Source: Singulisphaera sp. GP187
Lineage (GTDB): Bacteria; Planctomycetota; Phycisphaerae; Phycisphaerales; SM1A02
NCBI GenBank assembly: GCA_945868805.1
Contig: CAMBMO010000006.1
Span: forward strand, 1-64,000
Reading direction: 5' to 3'
DNA length: 64,000 bases
Notes under the pieces: generated by a model
Seen by the model: only the letters and a program-made list of their open reading frames with translations
The model's database searches: none
Told to the model about the DNA's origin: nothing
Shown: positions 1 through 7,231 of the stretch, piece after piece
Position numbering within the stretch: the first letter of the stretch is position 1
Layout of the letters: each line of letters begins with the position of its first letter
Translations under genes and position numbers: made by a program

Positions 1-37
1 CAGGCGCGAAGTGATCGCGTTCCTTCGCTTCAGTGCT

Positions 38-1237
38 TCAGTCGAGACCTTGCTTCAAGTCCGCGATCAGGTCTTGCGGGTTTTCGATTCCGATTGAAAG
101 TCGTACAAGCGAATCGAGGATCCCAAGCGCCTTCCGTTCGGCGATCGGAACGCTCGCATGGGTCATGATTGCTGGATGTTCGATCAAGCTCTCGACTCCG
201 CCGAGGCTCTCAGCGAGCGCGAAGAGTTTGACCCGCTCGAGGAATCTGCGACTCTCGGCCACCCCGCCGTGGAGGTGAATGGTGACCATGCCCCCAAAGC
301 TCGGTACGCCCTCAATGCGCATCTGTCTGGCAGCGAGTGCGTGCTGGGGATGGGTTGGTAGCCCGGGATAAATGACGCGATCGACTGCGGGGTGCGTGGA
401 AAGCCACCCTGCAATCTGCTGCGCAGACGCGCAGTGCCGCGCCATGCGAATGGCGAGCGTCTTGATGCCGCGAAGAGTGAGATATGCATCGAATGGTCCC
501 ATCACGCTACCGATCGCATTCTGCATGAATCGGAGTTTCTCTGCAATCTCGCGACGACTCGTGACGAGGCATCCACCCACGACATCGCTGTGCCCTCCGA
601 GGTATTTGGTTGTCGAGTGCATGACGATGTCGATGTTTCGCTCGAGCGGACGCTGAAGAATCGGCGAGGCAAAAGTATTGTCGACGACGGTGATCGCGCC
701 GCACGCTCGTCCGACTCGGGCGACAGCGTCGATATCAACCACCTTCAGGGTCGGATTCGTCGGTGTCTCCGTCCAAATCATCTTCGGTTTGCATTCGCTT
801 GCGACGCGTTCAAGGGTTGCCGTATCGCTCATGTCGACGAAGACGACCTTGAGCCCCTGCGATCGTTGTCGGACGCGTTGAAGAAGCCGATTCGTTCCGC
901 CATAGACATCATCCATGCACAAAATCGTCTGTCCAGCATCGAGCAGTTCAAAGCATGTCGCGCTCGCCGCGAGTCCGCTCGCGAATGCGAAGCCACCGTG
1001 CGTTCGGTCATCTTTTTCGCTGAGTCCGCTTGACTCGATATTCGCCAGGCACCGCTCCAGGGCGAATCGAGTCACATTGTGACTGCGCGAATACTCGAAC
1101 CCCTTGTGGACTCCAGGCGACTCCTGGATAAATGTCGACGAGGTGTAGATCGGAGGCATCACCGCCCCGGTTGTTGGATCGGGGTGCTGCCCACCATGAA
1201 TGCAACGACTCTCGAGATGCAGTGGTTTCTCGCTCAT
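38..1237 (-). CDS. metB: Cys/Met metabolism PLP-dependent enzyme (cystathionine gamma-synthase/lyase type)
   Basis: This 399-residue protein belongs to the trans-sulfuration PLP family, which forms or cleaves cystathionine in methionine and cysteine metabolism in the cytoplasm. Visible family marks are the N-terminal PPIYTSSTF segment, the VVDNTFASP segment near residues 185-192, and the PLP lysine in STTKYLGGHSD (Lys211). The C-terminal SLGGVESLIEHPAIMTH segment is also typical. The length matches the family. Gamma-synthase, gamma-lyase and related sulfhydrylases cannot be separated from sequence alone, so metB is a best guess. It lies downstream of ssb on the same strand, about 120 bases away, and may be a separate unit. 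Confidence 0.88.
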   Translation of the reverse strand: MSEKPLHLESRCIHGGQHPDPTTGAVMPPIYTSSTFIQESPGVHKGFEYSRSHNVTRFALERCLANIESSGLSEKDDRTHGGFAFASGLAASATCFELLDAGQTILCMDDVYGGTNRLLQRVRQRSQGLKVVFVDMSDTATLERVASECKPKMIWTETPTNPTLKVVDIDAVARVGRACGAITVVDNTFASPILQRPLERNIDIVMHSTTKYLGGHSDVVGGCLVTSRREIAEKLRFMQNAIGSVMGPFDAYLTLRGIKTLAIRMARHCASAQQIAGWLSTHPAVDRVIYPGLPTHPQHALAARQMRIEGVPSFGGMVTIHLHGGVAESRRFLERVKLFALAESLGGVESLIEHPAIMTHASVPIAERKALGILDSLVRLSIGIENPQDLIADLKQGLD

Positions 1238-1356
1238 CCCACAAGAGTAACGAGAGCGAGTCGCCTCTGCGAAAGCCGTCGATAGCTACCCACATCCGAC
1301 CCAGTCCGGACTCAGGCACGAGCGCGCCGAATTCGTCTGAAGCAGGTCATCCCAAT

Positions 1357-1830
1357 TCAGAATGGGATGTCTTCTTCGGGGGTAGGGACGTGTCCATCGC
1401 TCCCTCCGTCGCTACCACTGTTGCCCGGCCGAGACGTCGCACTCCCGTGGCTTGCGTTGCCCGGAGCAGATCCGCCATCGCCACTGCCACCGCCGCCGCC
1501 CGGACTTCCAATAAACTGGAAACTCTCAATGACGACGCGCATCTTCGAGCGCTTCTGACCATCCTTGTCGGTCCATTGGTCCAATTTCAGGCGACCTTCG
1601 ATAAAAACTGGTCGACCCTTCGAGAGGTACTGCTTCATCACTTCGGCAGTTCGACCCCAAGCCTCGCAGTCGACGAATGTCGTCTCTTCGCGATCCTCAC
1701 CTTCTTTGGTGCGGAATCGCCGGTTGACGGCAAGTCCGATCTCAGCGACGGACTGATTGCCCGCGATGTTCTTGAGTTCGACGTCCCGCGTGAGATTTCC
1801 CATCAATAAAACTTTGTTGTAACTCGCCAT
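1357..1830 (-). CDS. ssb: single-stranded DNA-binding protein
   Basis: SSB coats single-stranded DNA in replication, repair and recombination. The 157-residue protein begins MASYNKVLLMGNLTRD, the usual start of the OB fold. A Gly/Ser-rich linker follows and it ends in the acidic tip EEDIPF, which binds partner proteins in characterised SSBs. The ATG at 1830 is chosen because it has a good AGGAGG Shine-Dalgarno just upstream; a longer reading from 1881 would add unrelated residues. It follows rpsF, as in many bacteria, but a strong terminator-like hairpin (1888-1922) lies between them, so it probably also has its own promoter. Confidence 0.95.
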   Translation of the reverse strand: MASYNKVLLMGNLTRDVELKNIAGNQSVAEIGLAVNRRFRTKEGEDREETTFVDCEAWGRTAEVMKQYLSKGRPVFIEGRLKLDQWTDKDGQKRSKMRVVIESFQFIGSPGGGGGSGDGGSAPGNASHGSATSRPGNSGSDGGSDGHVPTPEEDIPF

Positions 1831-1887
1831 GGTGTGGCCTCCTGCACCCGATCCTATCGGCTCGCAAACACAATCTCGCAAAGCATG

Positions 1888-1922
1888 AAAAAATTCCCCA
1901 CCCGATTCTGACGGGTGGGGAA
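1888..1922 (-). terminator. rho-independent terminator after rpsF
   Basis: On the minus strand an 11-bp GC-rich stem (CCCCACCCG pairing with CGGGTGGGG, extended by two A-T pairs) with a 7-base loop is followed by a run of six T. It sits between the stop of rpsF (1971) and the start of ssb (1830). It should end the tRNA-Gln/glmU/prs/rplY/pth/rpsF transcript or attenuate read-through into ssb. Confidence 0.85.
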
Positions 1923-1970
1923 GGAGTGTCGTTGGGGTACTTGAAGCGGGATCGGCCCGCCCCGGGTCGA

Positions 1971-2414
1971 TCAGAACCGGTCGTCAGCCATCGGATTCGG
2001 AGCGCTTTCGCCTTCGCCTTCTGCGGCATCGCTCGTCTGCCGACGGAGCTTCGCCTCCATGATCAGACGCGCTTGTCCTTCGGCATCCTGCATCTGCTCC
2101 ATTGACAAGTGATCGGCCTTGACGATCATTGCGCGCAACATGCGCTCGGACAGGGTGCAATCGCGTTCAATCGAAACGATGGCCGATGTCGGAGCGGTGA
2201 AGTACGCGAGGAAGTAGACGCCACGCTTATTGCTCTTGATATCGAAGGCGAGCCGTCGCTCGTCCCACTTGACGAGGCTGACAATCTCGCCACCGTGGCG
2301 GGTGATTGATTCACGGACATGCTCGGTCGCAGCGGCAAGATCCGCAGTGACGGCTTGCGGGAAGAGGAACATGCCTTCGTATTGGCGAACGGTAATTTTC
2401 GTAGCAGTCGACAT
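1971..2414 (-). CDS. rpsF: 30S ribosomal protein S6
   Basis: S6 binds 16S rRNA in the platform of the small subunit together with S18. The 147-residue sequence shows the family fold from YEGMFLFPQA through GGEIVSLVKWDERRLAF to YFLAYFTAP. A C-terminal tail of about 35 residues, rich in charged and small residues, is longer than in E. coli S6 without its glutamate tail. An AAGGAG Shine-Dalgarno lies about 7 bases before the ATG. It follows pth by 43 bases in a translation-related operon and is itself followed by a terminator and then ssb. No rpsR (S18) is present beside it, unlike in many genomes. Confidence 0.96.
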   Translation of the reverse strand: MSTATKITVRQYEGMFLFPQAVTADLAAATEHVRESITRHGGEIVSLVKWDERRLAFDIKSNKRGVYFLAYFTAPTSAIVSIERDCTLSERMLRAMIVKADHLSMEQMQDAEGQARLIMEAKLRRQTSDAAEGEGESAPNPMADDRF

Positions 2415-2457
2415 TTGATACTCCTTGGGATTGATTCTTAATGAACTTTCAGAACTG

Positions 2458-3069
2458 TCATGATTGATTTGTGGGTGAATCTCCGACCTTTGAAATCACC
2501 TTCCGATTGAATTGATTCATCGTCGTTGCGAGTCCATCGCGACACCAGACTTCGCAGGCTTTACAAGCCTCCTCGATCCCCTCCTCCGCAAGCGGTTGCT
2601 GATCGGGAGTGAATCGGCCGAGCACATAGTCCGCCTGAGGAACCGACTCGGGCTTGTCGATTCCAATTCGACATCGATTCCACTCGGGAGTGCCGAGCGC
2701 GGAGAGAATGTCGGCGAGCCCGTTGTGGCCTCCAGCGCCGCCGTCGGCACGAACCCGAATCGTTCCGCAAGGAAGATCCAGGTCGTCGGCCACAACGATG
2801 AGATCGCTCGTCGCGTTCATCTTGAAGAATCCGATCGCTTCTGAGACAGCACGGCCCGATCGATTCATGAATGTCGTGGGCTTCAGCAACAAGACCCGTT
2901 GACCGCCGAGTTCGGCTTCAACGGTCAGTCCGCTGAATCGCGCGCGAGGGGAGCTCGCCGCCGAGTCGCCAAAGCGACGCGCCAGTCGATCGACCACCTC
3001 GTACCCGACATTGTGTCGGGTTCGAGCGTATTCGGGACCAGGATTGCCGAGACCAACGATCAACTTCAA
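2458..3069 (-). CDS. pth: peptidyl-tRNA hydrolase
   Basis: Pth releases peptides from prematurely dissociated peptidyl-tRNA and recycles the tRNA. The 203-residue protein starts MKLIVGLGNPGPEYARTRHN and carries the catalytic His19, the conserved Asn9, the DDLDLPCGTIRVR segment and the substrate-binding GGAGGHNGL motif. Length and motif order match the bacterial enzyme. It lies between rplY and rpsF in a same-strand cluster with prs and a GlmU-like gene; the order glmU-prs-rplY-pth is widely conserved in bacteria, which supports the calls of the neighbours. Confidence 0.97.
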   Translation of the reverse strand: MKLIVGLGNPGPEYARTRHNVGYEVVDRLARRFGDSAASSPRARFSGLTVEAELGGQRVLLLKPTTFMNRSGRAVSEAIGFFKMNATSDLIVVADDLDLPCGTIRVRADGGAGGHNGLADILSALGTPEWNRCRIGIDKPESVPQADYVLGRFTPDQQPLAEEGIEEACKACEVWCRDGLATTMNQFNRKVISKVGDSPTNQS

Positions 3070-3125
3070 GCGAAGCTCCTTCGGTAGGAATTTTGGATAG
3101 GAAGTGAACTGGGGCAGTAAGAGAA

Positions 3126-3809
3126 TTACTTCTTCTTGTCCGCCTTCTTGTCGTCGCCCCCACCCGGGGCAGTCGCAGGATCTTCCTTCTTTGCGGTCAG
3201 CACTTCTGGCTCGGCAAGGGTTGCGGCAGTCGTGGCTGCTTCACCGGTCGCTTCTTCAAGCACAACGACGACTCGAGCGAGTGCGGCATGAGGATTGCTC
3301 ACCGCGGTCAATCCCGCGGCCAATTTCAACTGCGCAACGGTCATGATGTCGCCGACCATATTGGTGAGGTCGACTCGGATCGACTCAGGAATGTCCCGCA
3401 CCTTGCAATGAAGTTCGAGCTCGGAGATGTCGTGCGTGAGCACGGCGCCGATGCGCTTCGCGGACTCTGGCGTGCCGATGAAGTTGATCGTGACGCTGAC
3501 CGTCACCATTTCGTCGAGATTGACGCGCGTCAGATCGACATGGACGACATTGTCGCCTTGCCATCCGAACTGCAGTTCCTTGACGAGGCAGGTCTCAGAC
3601 GCACCACCACTCACCTTGATTTCGAAGACATGCAGTCCGCGTCGGAGAGCCGACAGCATCAACTTTTCGTTGACACTGACGGGAGTCGGCTCGCTGCCGT
3701 GTCCATAGATCACCGCCGGGAGTTGTCCCTTCAATCTGAGGCGCTTGGCATAACGGGTTCCCAATCGCTCGCGTGGTTGGGCTTCAAGAACGGGTACTTC
3801 ATGACTCAT
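3126..3809 (-). CDS. rplY: 50S ribosomal protein L25 (TL5/CTC type)
   Basis: L25 of the long CTC type binds 5S rRNA. The 227-residue sequence has the N-terminal L25 domain (EAQPRERLGTRYAKRLR, then LPAVIYGHG) and the C-terminal TL5 domain with its DLTNMVGDIMTVAQLKL segment. The last 50 or so residues are a low-complexity Ala/Glu/Lys tail ending in DDKKADKKK, a common species-specific extension. A clear AGGAG lies about 7 bases before the ATG. It sits between prs and pth in the conserved cluster. Confidence 0.95.
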   Translation of the reverse strand: MSHEVPVLEAQPRERLGTRYAKRLRLKGQLPAVIYGHGSEPTPVSVNEKLMLSALRRGLHVFEIKVSGGASETCLVKELQFGWQGDNVVHVDLTRVNLDEMVTVSVTINFIGTPESAKRIGAVLTHDISELELHCKVRDIPESIRVDLTNMVGDIMTVAQLKLAAGLTAVSNPHAALARVVVVLEEATGEAATTAATLAEPEVLTAKKEDPATAPGGGDDKKADKKK

Positions 3810-3849
3810 GACATATCTCCTAGTTGCAAAGTGGAACTGACGCTAACGC

Positions 3850-4833
3850 TTAGCGCTTGACTCCCGCGCCATGTGTAAACAGCGCTGAAATCGACTGGTC
3901 GTGGTGAATGCGATGCACAGCTTCGCCCAAGAGCGAAGCAACGGACAAAACGGTCAATTTGGATTCGATCGACTTATGACGCTGGCCGGCTGGAATTGTG
4001 TCGGTCGAGATCACGCTGTCGATGGGTGATTCGAGGAGTCGTTCGCAGGCCATTCCGACGAAGAGACCGTGCGTGCAAGCGACATGAACCGCCTTCGCGC
4101 CATGCTCCATAACAACCCGGGCTGCTTCGCACACTGTGCCTGCCGTCGAAATCATGTCGTCGAACATCAGAACCGTTGTTCCATCGACCGAACCGATCAG
4201 GTTCTTGACCGAGACCTTCGATCCGCTATGACGTCGCTTGTCGATGATTGCGAGATCTGCCGCGAGCAAGTTTGCGTACATGTTGGCGACCTTGACATTC
4301 CCAACATCGGGCGAAACGATCGTCAATTCACCAAGCTCTCCGCGTATACGCCTGAAGTGATCGCTGATCACGGGCGCTGCGGTGAGATGGTCGACTGGGA
4401 TGTCGAAGAATCCCTGAATCTGTGCGGCATGCAGATCCATGCAGAGGATGCGCTGCGCTCCCGCGGTCGTAATAAGATTCGCAACGAGTTTGGCGGTGAT
4501 TGGAACGCGTCCTTCGTCCTTGCGATCTTGGCGGGCGTATCCAAAGTAGGGGATCACTGCTGTGATTCGTCGCGCACTCGCTCGACGAAGGCAATCAATG
4601 AACACCAGCAGTTCCATGATGTTGTGATTGACCGGATCGCTGCACGACTGCACGATGTAGCAGTCGCGACCACGCACATCTTCGTCGAGCTTGACGAGGA
4701 GTTCGCCGTCTGGAAAGATGATCGTTTGAGCGAGGCCAATCGGAAGTTCCAGGTGACTACACATCGACTGCGCTAAGGCGCGTCCAGTCGATCCAGCGAA
4801 GATCTTCAACTGTTCTCGGTCGGTTGCACTCAT
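3850..4833 (-). CDS. prs: ribose-phosphate pyrophosphokinase
   Basis: Prs makes PRPP from ribose 5-phosphate and ATP, the entry point to purine, pyrimidine, histidine and tryptophan synthesis. The 327-residue protein shows all the class I landmarks: FPDGELLVKL, AVIPYFGYARQDRK (ATP binding), DLHAAQIQGFFD (metal and ribose-phosphate site), VSPDVGNVKVANMYA and the PRPP loop VLMFDDMISTAGTV. Its start overlaps the stop of the upstream GlmU-like gene by four bases (ATGA), which implies translational coupling. rplY follows after about 40 bases. Confidence 0.97.
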   Translation of the reverse strand: MSATDREQLKIFAGSTGRALAQSMCSHLELPIGLAQTIIFPDGELLVKLDEDVRGRDCYIVQSCSDPVNHNIMELLVFIDCLRRASARRITAVIPYFGYARQDRKDEGRVPITAKLVANLITTAGAQRILCMDLHAAQIQGFFDIPVDHLTAAPVISDHFRRIRGELGELTIVSPDVGNVKVANMYANLLAADLAIIDKRRHSGSKVSVKNLIGSVDGTTVLMFDDMISTAGTVCEAARVVMEHGAKAVHVACTHGLFVGMACERLLESPIDSVISTDTIPAGQRHKSIESKLTVLSVASLLGEAVHRIHHDQSISALFTHGAGVKR

Positions 4834-5669
4834 CGTCGGGTCTCCGTTTGAGATTGCGTGGAACGGGATGCTGGCTCAGCTGCCAAACCCCTCGACCTGA
4901 GAATATCCGCGACTTCCGCTAACTGTTCGGGGGTGTTGACTGACAGCACCTCGTCTGCGGGGACTGCATCAACGACACGCACGATCCGCCCTGCGTTCTT
5001 GAGAATGTGGAAGACATCCGTGATGTAATACTCGCCCGCCGCATTCCGATTGTCGACCTGGGCCAGCGTGTCCATCAAAGCGCCAAGCTCAAAGCAGTAG
5101 TAGGAAGGATTGACTTCGTGGATGGCGAGCTGATCCCGCGTGCAATCCTTCTGTTCGACGATCGCTTTGAATTCCCCACGAGAATCTCGATCGATACGTC
5201 CATATCCAGTCGCATCGGGAATGATGCTCGTTGCAAGCGTTGCGGCGGCATGGGAATCCCGGTGAGATTTCAGCAAGGCGATCGCCGTCGCCGTCGTGAT
5301 CAATGGACCATCGCCACAGAGCACAAGGAGTTCGCTCGTTCGTGGAGTCTCCTGAAGGAGGGCGCGCGCTTGATCGACTGCGTGACCTGTTCCAAGTTGC
5401 GGAGATTGGGTTACGAATTCGATTTCCGACCTTTCCCGGAAGTGCGCACGGACGACTTCTTCTTGATGTCCCACGACGAGAATGACGCGCTTCGCGCCGG
5501 CCGCAACGGCGACATCAACGACCCACTCGACGAGTGGCTTTCCAAACGCGCAGTGCATGACCTTCGGCAGGTCGCTGTTCATCCGCGTGCCCTTGCCAGC
5601 AGCCAGGATGACCGCCGTCGTATCGTGGCCGAAGCTTTGCGAGCGTGAATTTATTGGGTTGCAGGTCAC
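4830..5669 (-). CDS. glmU: GlmU-like UDP-GlcNAc pyrophosphorylase, N-terminal domain only
   Basis: The protein has the nucleotidyltransferase signature AVILAAGKGTRMNSDLPKVM at its N-terminus, followed by VLCGDGPLI and NPSYYCF, as in the uridylyltransferase half of GlmU. That half makes UDP-GlcNAc from GlcNAc-1-phosphate and UTP for peptidoglycan and lipopolysaccharide. At about 279 residues it lacks the left-handed beta-helix acetyltransferase domain of full GlmU. An in-frame ATG at 5762 lies inside tRNA-Gln, so the GTG at 5669 is the likely start. It overlaps prs by four bases. It could instead act on a related sugar phosphate; the neighbourhood favours GlmU. Confidence 0.8.
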   Translation of the reverse strand: MTCNPINSRSQSFGHDTTAVILAAGKGTRMNSDLPKVMHCAFGKPLVEWVVDVAVAAGAKRVILVVGHQEEVVRAHFRERSEIEFVTQSPQLGTGHAVDQARALLQETPRTSELLVLCGDGPLITTATAIALLKSHRDSHAAATLATSIIPDATGYGRIDRDSRGEFKAIVEQKDCTRDQLAIHEVNPSYYCFELGALMDTLAQVDNRNAAGEYYITDVFHILKNAGRIVRVVDAVPADEVLSVNTPEQLAEVADILRSRGLAAEPASRSTQSQTETRR

Positions 5670-5739
5670 GATATCGATCCGATGTGGTTGGCGAAGCAGT
5701 TGGGATTTAGAACCACTCTGGATGTCGAACAATTCGAAG

Positions 5740-5810
5740 TTAGCCCACCTTGATTTGAACAAGGACTAAGAGAACCAAAATCTCCTGTGCTACCGTTACA
5801 CCATGGGCCA
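5740..5810 (-). tRNA. tRNA-Gln (anticodon UUG)
   Basis: A complete cloverleaf can be folded by eye on the minus strand. It has a 7-bp acceptor stem (TGGCCCA with TGGGCTA, one G-U pair), a D arm GTGT/GCAC, and an anticodon stem GGAGA/TCTCT with loop TTTTGGT giving anticodon TTG. The T arm is CCTTG/CAAGG with loop TTCAAAT, and the discriminator is A. It is 71 nt without an encoded CCA. It lies about 70 bases upstream of the GlmU-like gene in the same direction and could be processed from the same transcript. Confidence 0.93.
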
Positions 5811-6200
5811 ATTGCACTGCCGAAGTGATGAAATCATAACCTCGGCGCGAGATGATCTAATTGTTCGAACGAACCAGAATTCGAACCCCTCGAGAGGGAT
5901 TGAAACGCAAGGAAGTTCGGTACCACAGTGCGTTGGCTGGTGGCACCGCGCCGGATCAACCGACGACGGGAACGCTCGACGCGGGGTCGGGCGCCCATCG
6001 ATGGGACCCTTGCCGCGGCTTCCTCTAGGCTGGAGTGTCCCTTGGCCGCGCCAAGACACCCCTTGCGGCGCCGCTGTTCCCAAGCATTGCTTGGAAGCAT
6101 CCGTCACCGACGGCCCCTGTTTGAGGAGAAGAGAAGTTACTCCAAATGACGCAATTCGCAAGGGGTTTGGGGGCGGCCCTCGCGAAGTTTCTACGGCCAA
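5811..6200. other. intergenic stretch rich in short palindromes
   Basis: No convincing gene is seen in these roughly 390 bases between tRNA-Gln (minus) and aat (plus). Open frames on both strands have compositions unlike the neighbouring proteins. From 5994 to 6142 there is a series of short inverted repeats: CCCATCGATGGG (5994-6005), CTTGGC/GCCAAG within GTGT/ACAC (6035-6059), GCGGCGCCGC (6065-6074), CCAAGCATTGCTTGG (6081-6095), CCGTC/GACGG (6101-6113) and GGAG/CTCC (6124-6142). It could hold a structured RNA or the promoter regions of both flanking units. I did not find RNase P, tmRNA or SRP RNA signature motifs. Confidence 0.4.
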
Positions 6201-6221
6201 GTGGGACATGGGTTCAAAGCG

Positions 6222-6884
6222 ATGAGTCCGGCGGACCACATGCAGTTTGTCCTCGACGCCTATCGGGAAGGCGCATTCCCCATGGCAGACCCAGATTCTG
6301 GCGAAATCAGTCTGTTTTCATGCGATCCGCGCTGTGTCCTGCCACTTGAAGAGGGAGGTCTGAAAGAGGGAGGTCTGAAGATTTCGAAGTCGCTCAATCG
6401 GGTCTACCAGAGTGGAAAGTTCAAGATCGTTATCAATTCGGCGTTTGAAAGGGTCATCACGGAATGCGCGGTCGACCGTGCCCCCGAGAATCGATCATGG
6501 ATCTCGAGCGATCTCGCTCGGCTCTACCTCGAACTTCATCGCCGTGGCCATGCGCACAGCGTCGAAGCGTGGCTGGGCGATGCACTTGGCGGAGCACTTG
6601 GCCATGTACTCGTTGGGGGCCTCTACGGCGTCGCCATCGGCGGAGCGTTCTTTGGCGAAAGCATGTTTAGCCGACCTGCGTTGGGCGGGCGCGATGCGAG
6701 CAAAGTCTGCCTGGTCTCGCTGGTGACACGATTGCGCGCGCGCGGATTCACTTTGCTTGACTGCCAGTATTCAAATCCACACATGCTCTCGATGGGTGCT
6801 ATCGAGATTCCGGCGGACGAGTATCTCGCGAAGTTGTCCGCCGCAATCGACCGAAAGGGAGTTCGATCATTCGCGGATGAATGA
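6222..6884 (+). CDS. aat: leucyl/phenylalanyl-tRNA--protein transferase
   Basis: Aat adds Leu or Phe to N-terminal Lys/Arg of proteins, marking them for the ClpS/ClpAP N-degron pathway. Family marks include AYREGAFPMAD near the N-terminus, HSVEAWLGDALGGALGHVLVGGLYGVAIGG split over the middle, FFGESMFS, and the C-terminal DCQYSNPHMLSMGA segment. I chose ATG 6222 because the family normally starts shortly before this first motif; a GTG at 6201 would add seven residues. Residues from about 43 carry a duplicated EGGLK caused by a 15-bp tandem repeat (6351-6380) within a loop that normally holds a WxSP-like segment. Confidence 0.93.
   Translation: MSPADHMQFVLDAYREGAFPMADPDSGEISLFSCDPRCVLPLEEGGLKEGGLKISKSLNRVYQSGKFKIVINSAFERVITECAVDRAPENRSWISSDLARLYLELHRRGHAHSVEAWLGDALGGALGHVLVGGLYGVAIGGAFFGESMFSRPALGGRDASKVCLVSLVTRLRARGFTLLDCQYSNPHMLSMGAIEIPADEYLAKLSAAIDRKGVRSFADE
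6351..6380 (+). repeat. 15-bp tandem duplication inside aat
   Basis: Two copies of a 15-bp unit beginning GAGGGAGGTCTGAA stand head to tail (6351-6365 and 6366-6380) and encode EGGLK twice. The frame is kept. Confidence 0.85.
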
Positions 6885-6893
6885 GCGCGAAAT

Positions 6894-6933
6894 CCTTGAA
6901 GGTGCAACCTTGAAGGTGCAACCTTGAAGGTGG
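6894..6933 (+). repeat. 14-bp tandem repeat, about 2.9 copies
   Basis: The unit CCTTGAAGGTGCAA occurs at 6894-6907 and 6908-6921, followed by a partial third copy to 6933. CCTTGAAGG is itself an imperfect palindrome. It begins 9 bases after the aat stop codon. Confidence 0.85.
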
Positions 6934-6971
6934 GACGACGAGGACCCGAGCAGGACGCTGAAGAACCCCGG

Positions 6972-6996
6972 TTGTGCGCACAAGTTGTGCGCACAA
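6972..6996. promoter_or_regulatory. twin 12-bp palindromes, possible operator
   Basis: Two identical perfect palindromes TTGTGCGCACAA (6972-6983 and 6985-6996) are separated by one base, giving a 13-bp period. Such paired palindromes are typical of dimeric repressor sites. No promoter or regulated gene can be assigned: both flanking genes point toward the site. Confidence 0.4.
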
Positions 6997-7231
6997 ATCT
7001 CGTCGTCCGAGCGATCAAACGAGATGGACTTTTCAACGTCCCACACGGTCAGCGTGCGACGTTTTTCGCCGCCACGCCGCGCGTCGTCACGTGGCGAGTA
7101 GCCTGCACATTCGCACTCGGTTGGAGGTCGCGACATCCACATCAGCGAGAAACCCAGCCCGACCGCACGAACGTGACAGCAGTTCCTGACCCTTGCGAGA
7201 ATTCAGGGTCTTTCAGCAGCCTGCGAGCCTG

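Larger units (their letters stand above)
6885..7231. other. intergenic region between aat and ychF with repeats
   Basis: No gene is supported in these roughly 350 bases, which separate the convergent aat (plus) and ychF (minus). It holds a 14-bp tandem repeat (6894-6933), a pair of identical 12-bp palindromes (6972-6996) and a GACCCT/AGGGTC inverted repeat near 7182-7204 just downstream of ychF. That last repeat lacks a T-run, so a terminator role is uncertain. Confidence 0.5.

Noticed and set aside
5670-5762. ATG start at 5762 for the GlmU-like gene
   Set aside because: It lies inside tRNA-Gln, and the added 31 residues are unlike any family member; the GTG at 5669 fits better.
5870-5906. 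A second tRNA or a CRISPR repeat (GTTCGAAT-like loop and GATTGAAAC)
   Set aside because: The T-loop-like sequence has no pairing arms or acceptor stem, and the GATTGAAAC element occurs once with no repeat array.
5796-6239. Overlapping open frames on both strands of the aat upstream region
   Set aside because: Their composition is Arg/Pro/Ser-rich, with no start signals or family resemblance, and they overlap tRNA-Gln or aat.
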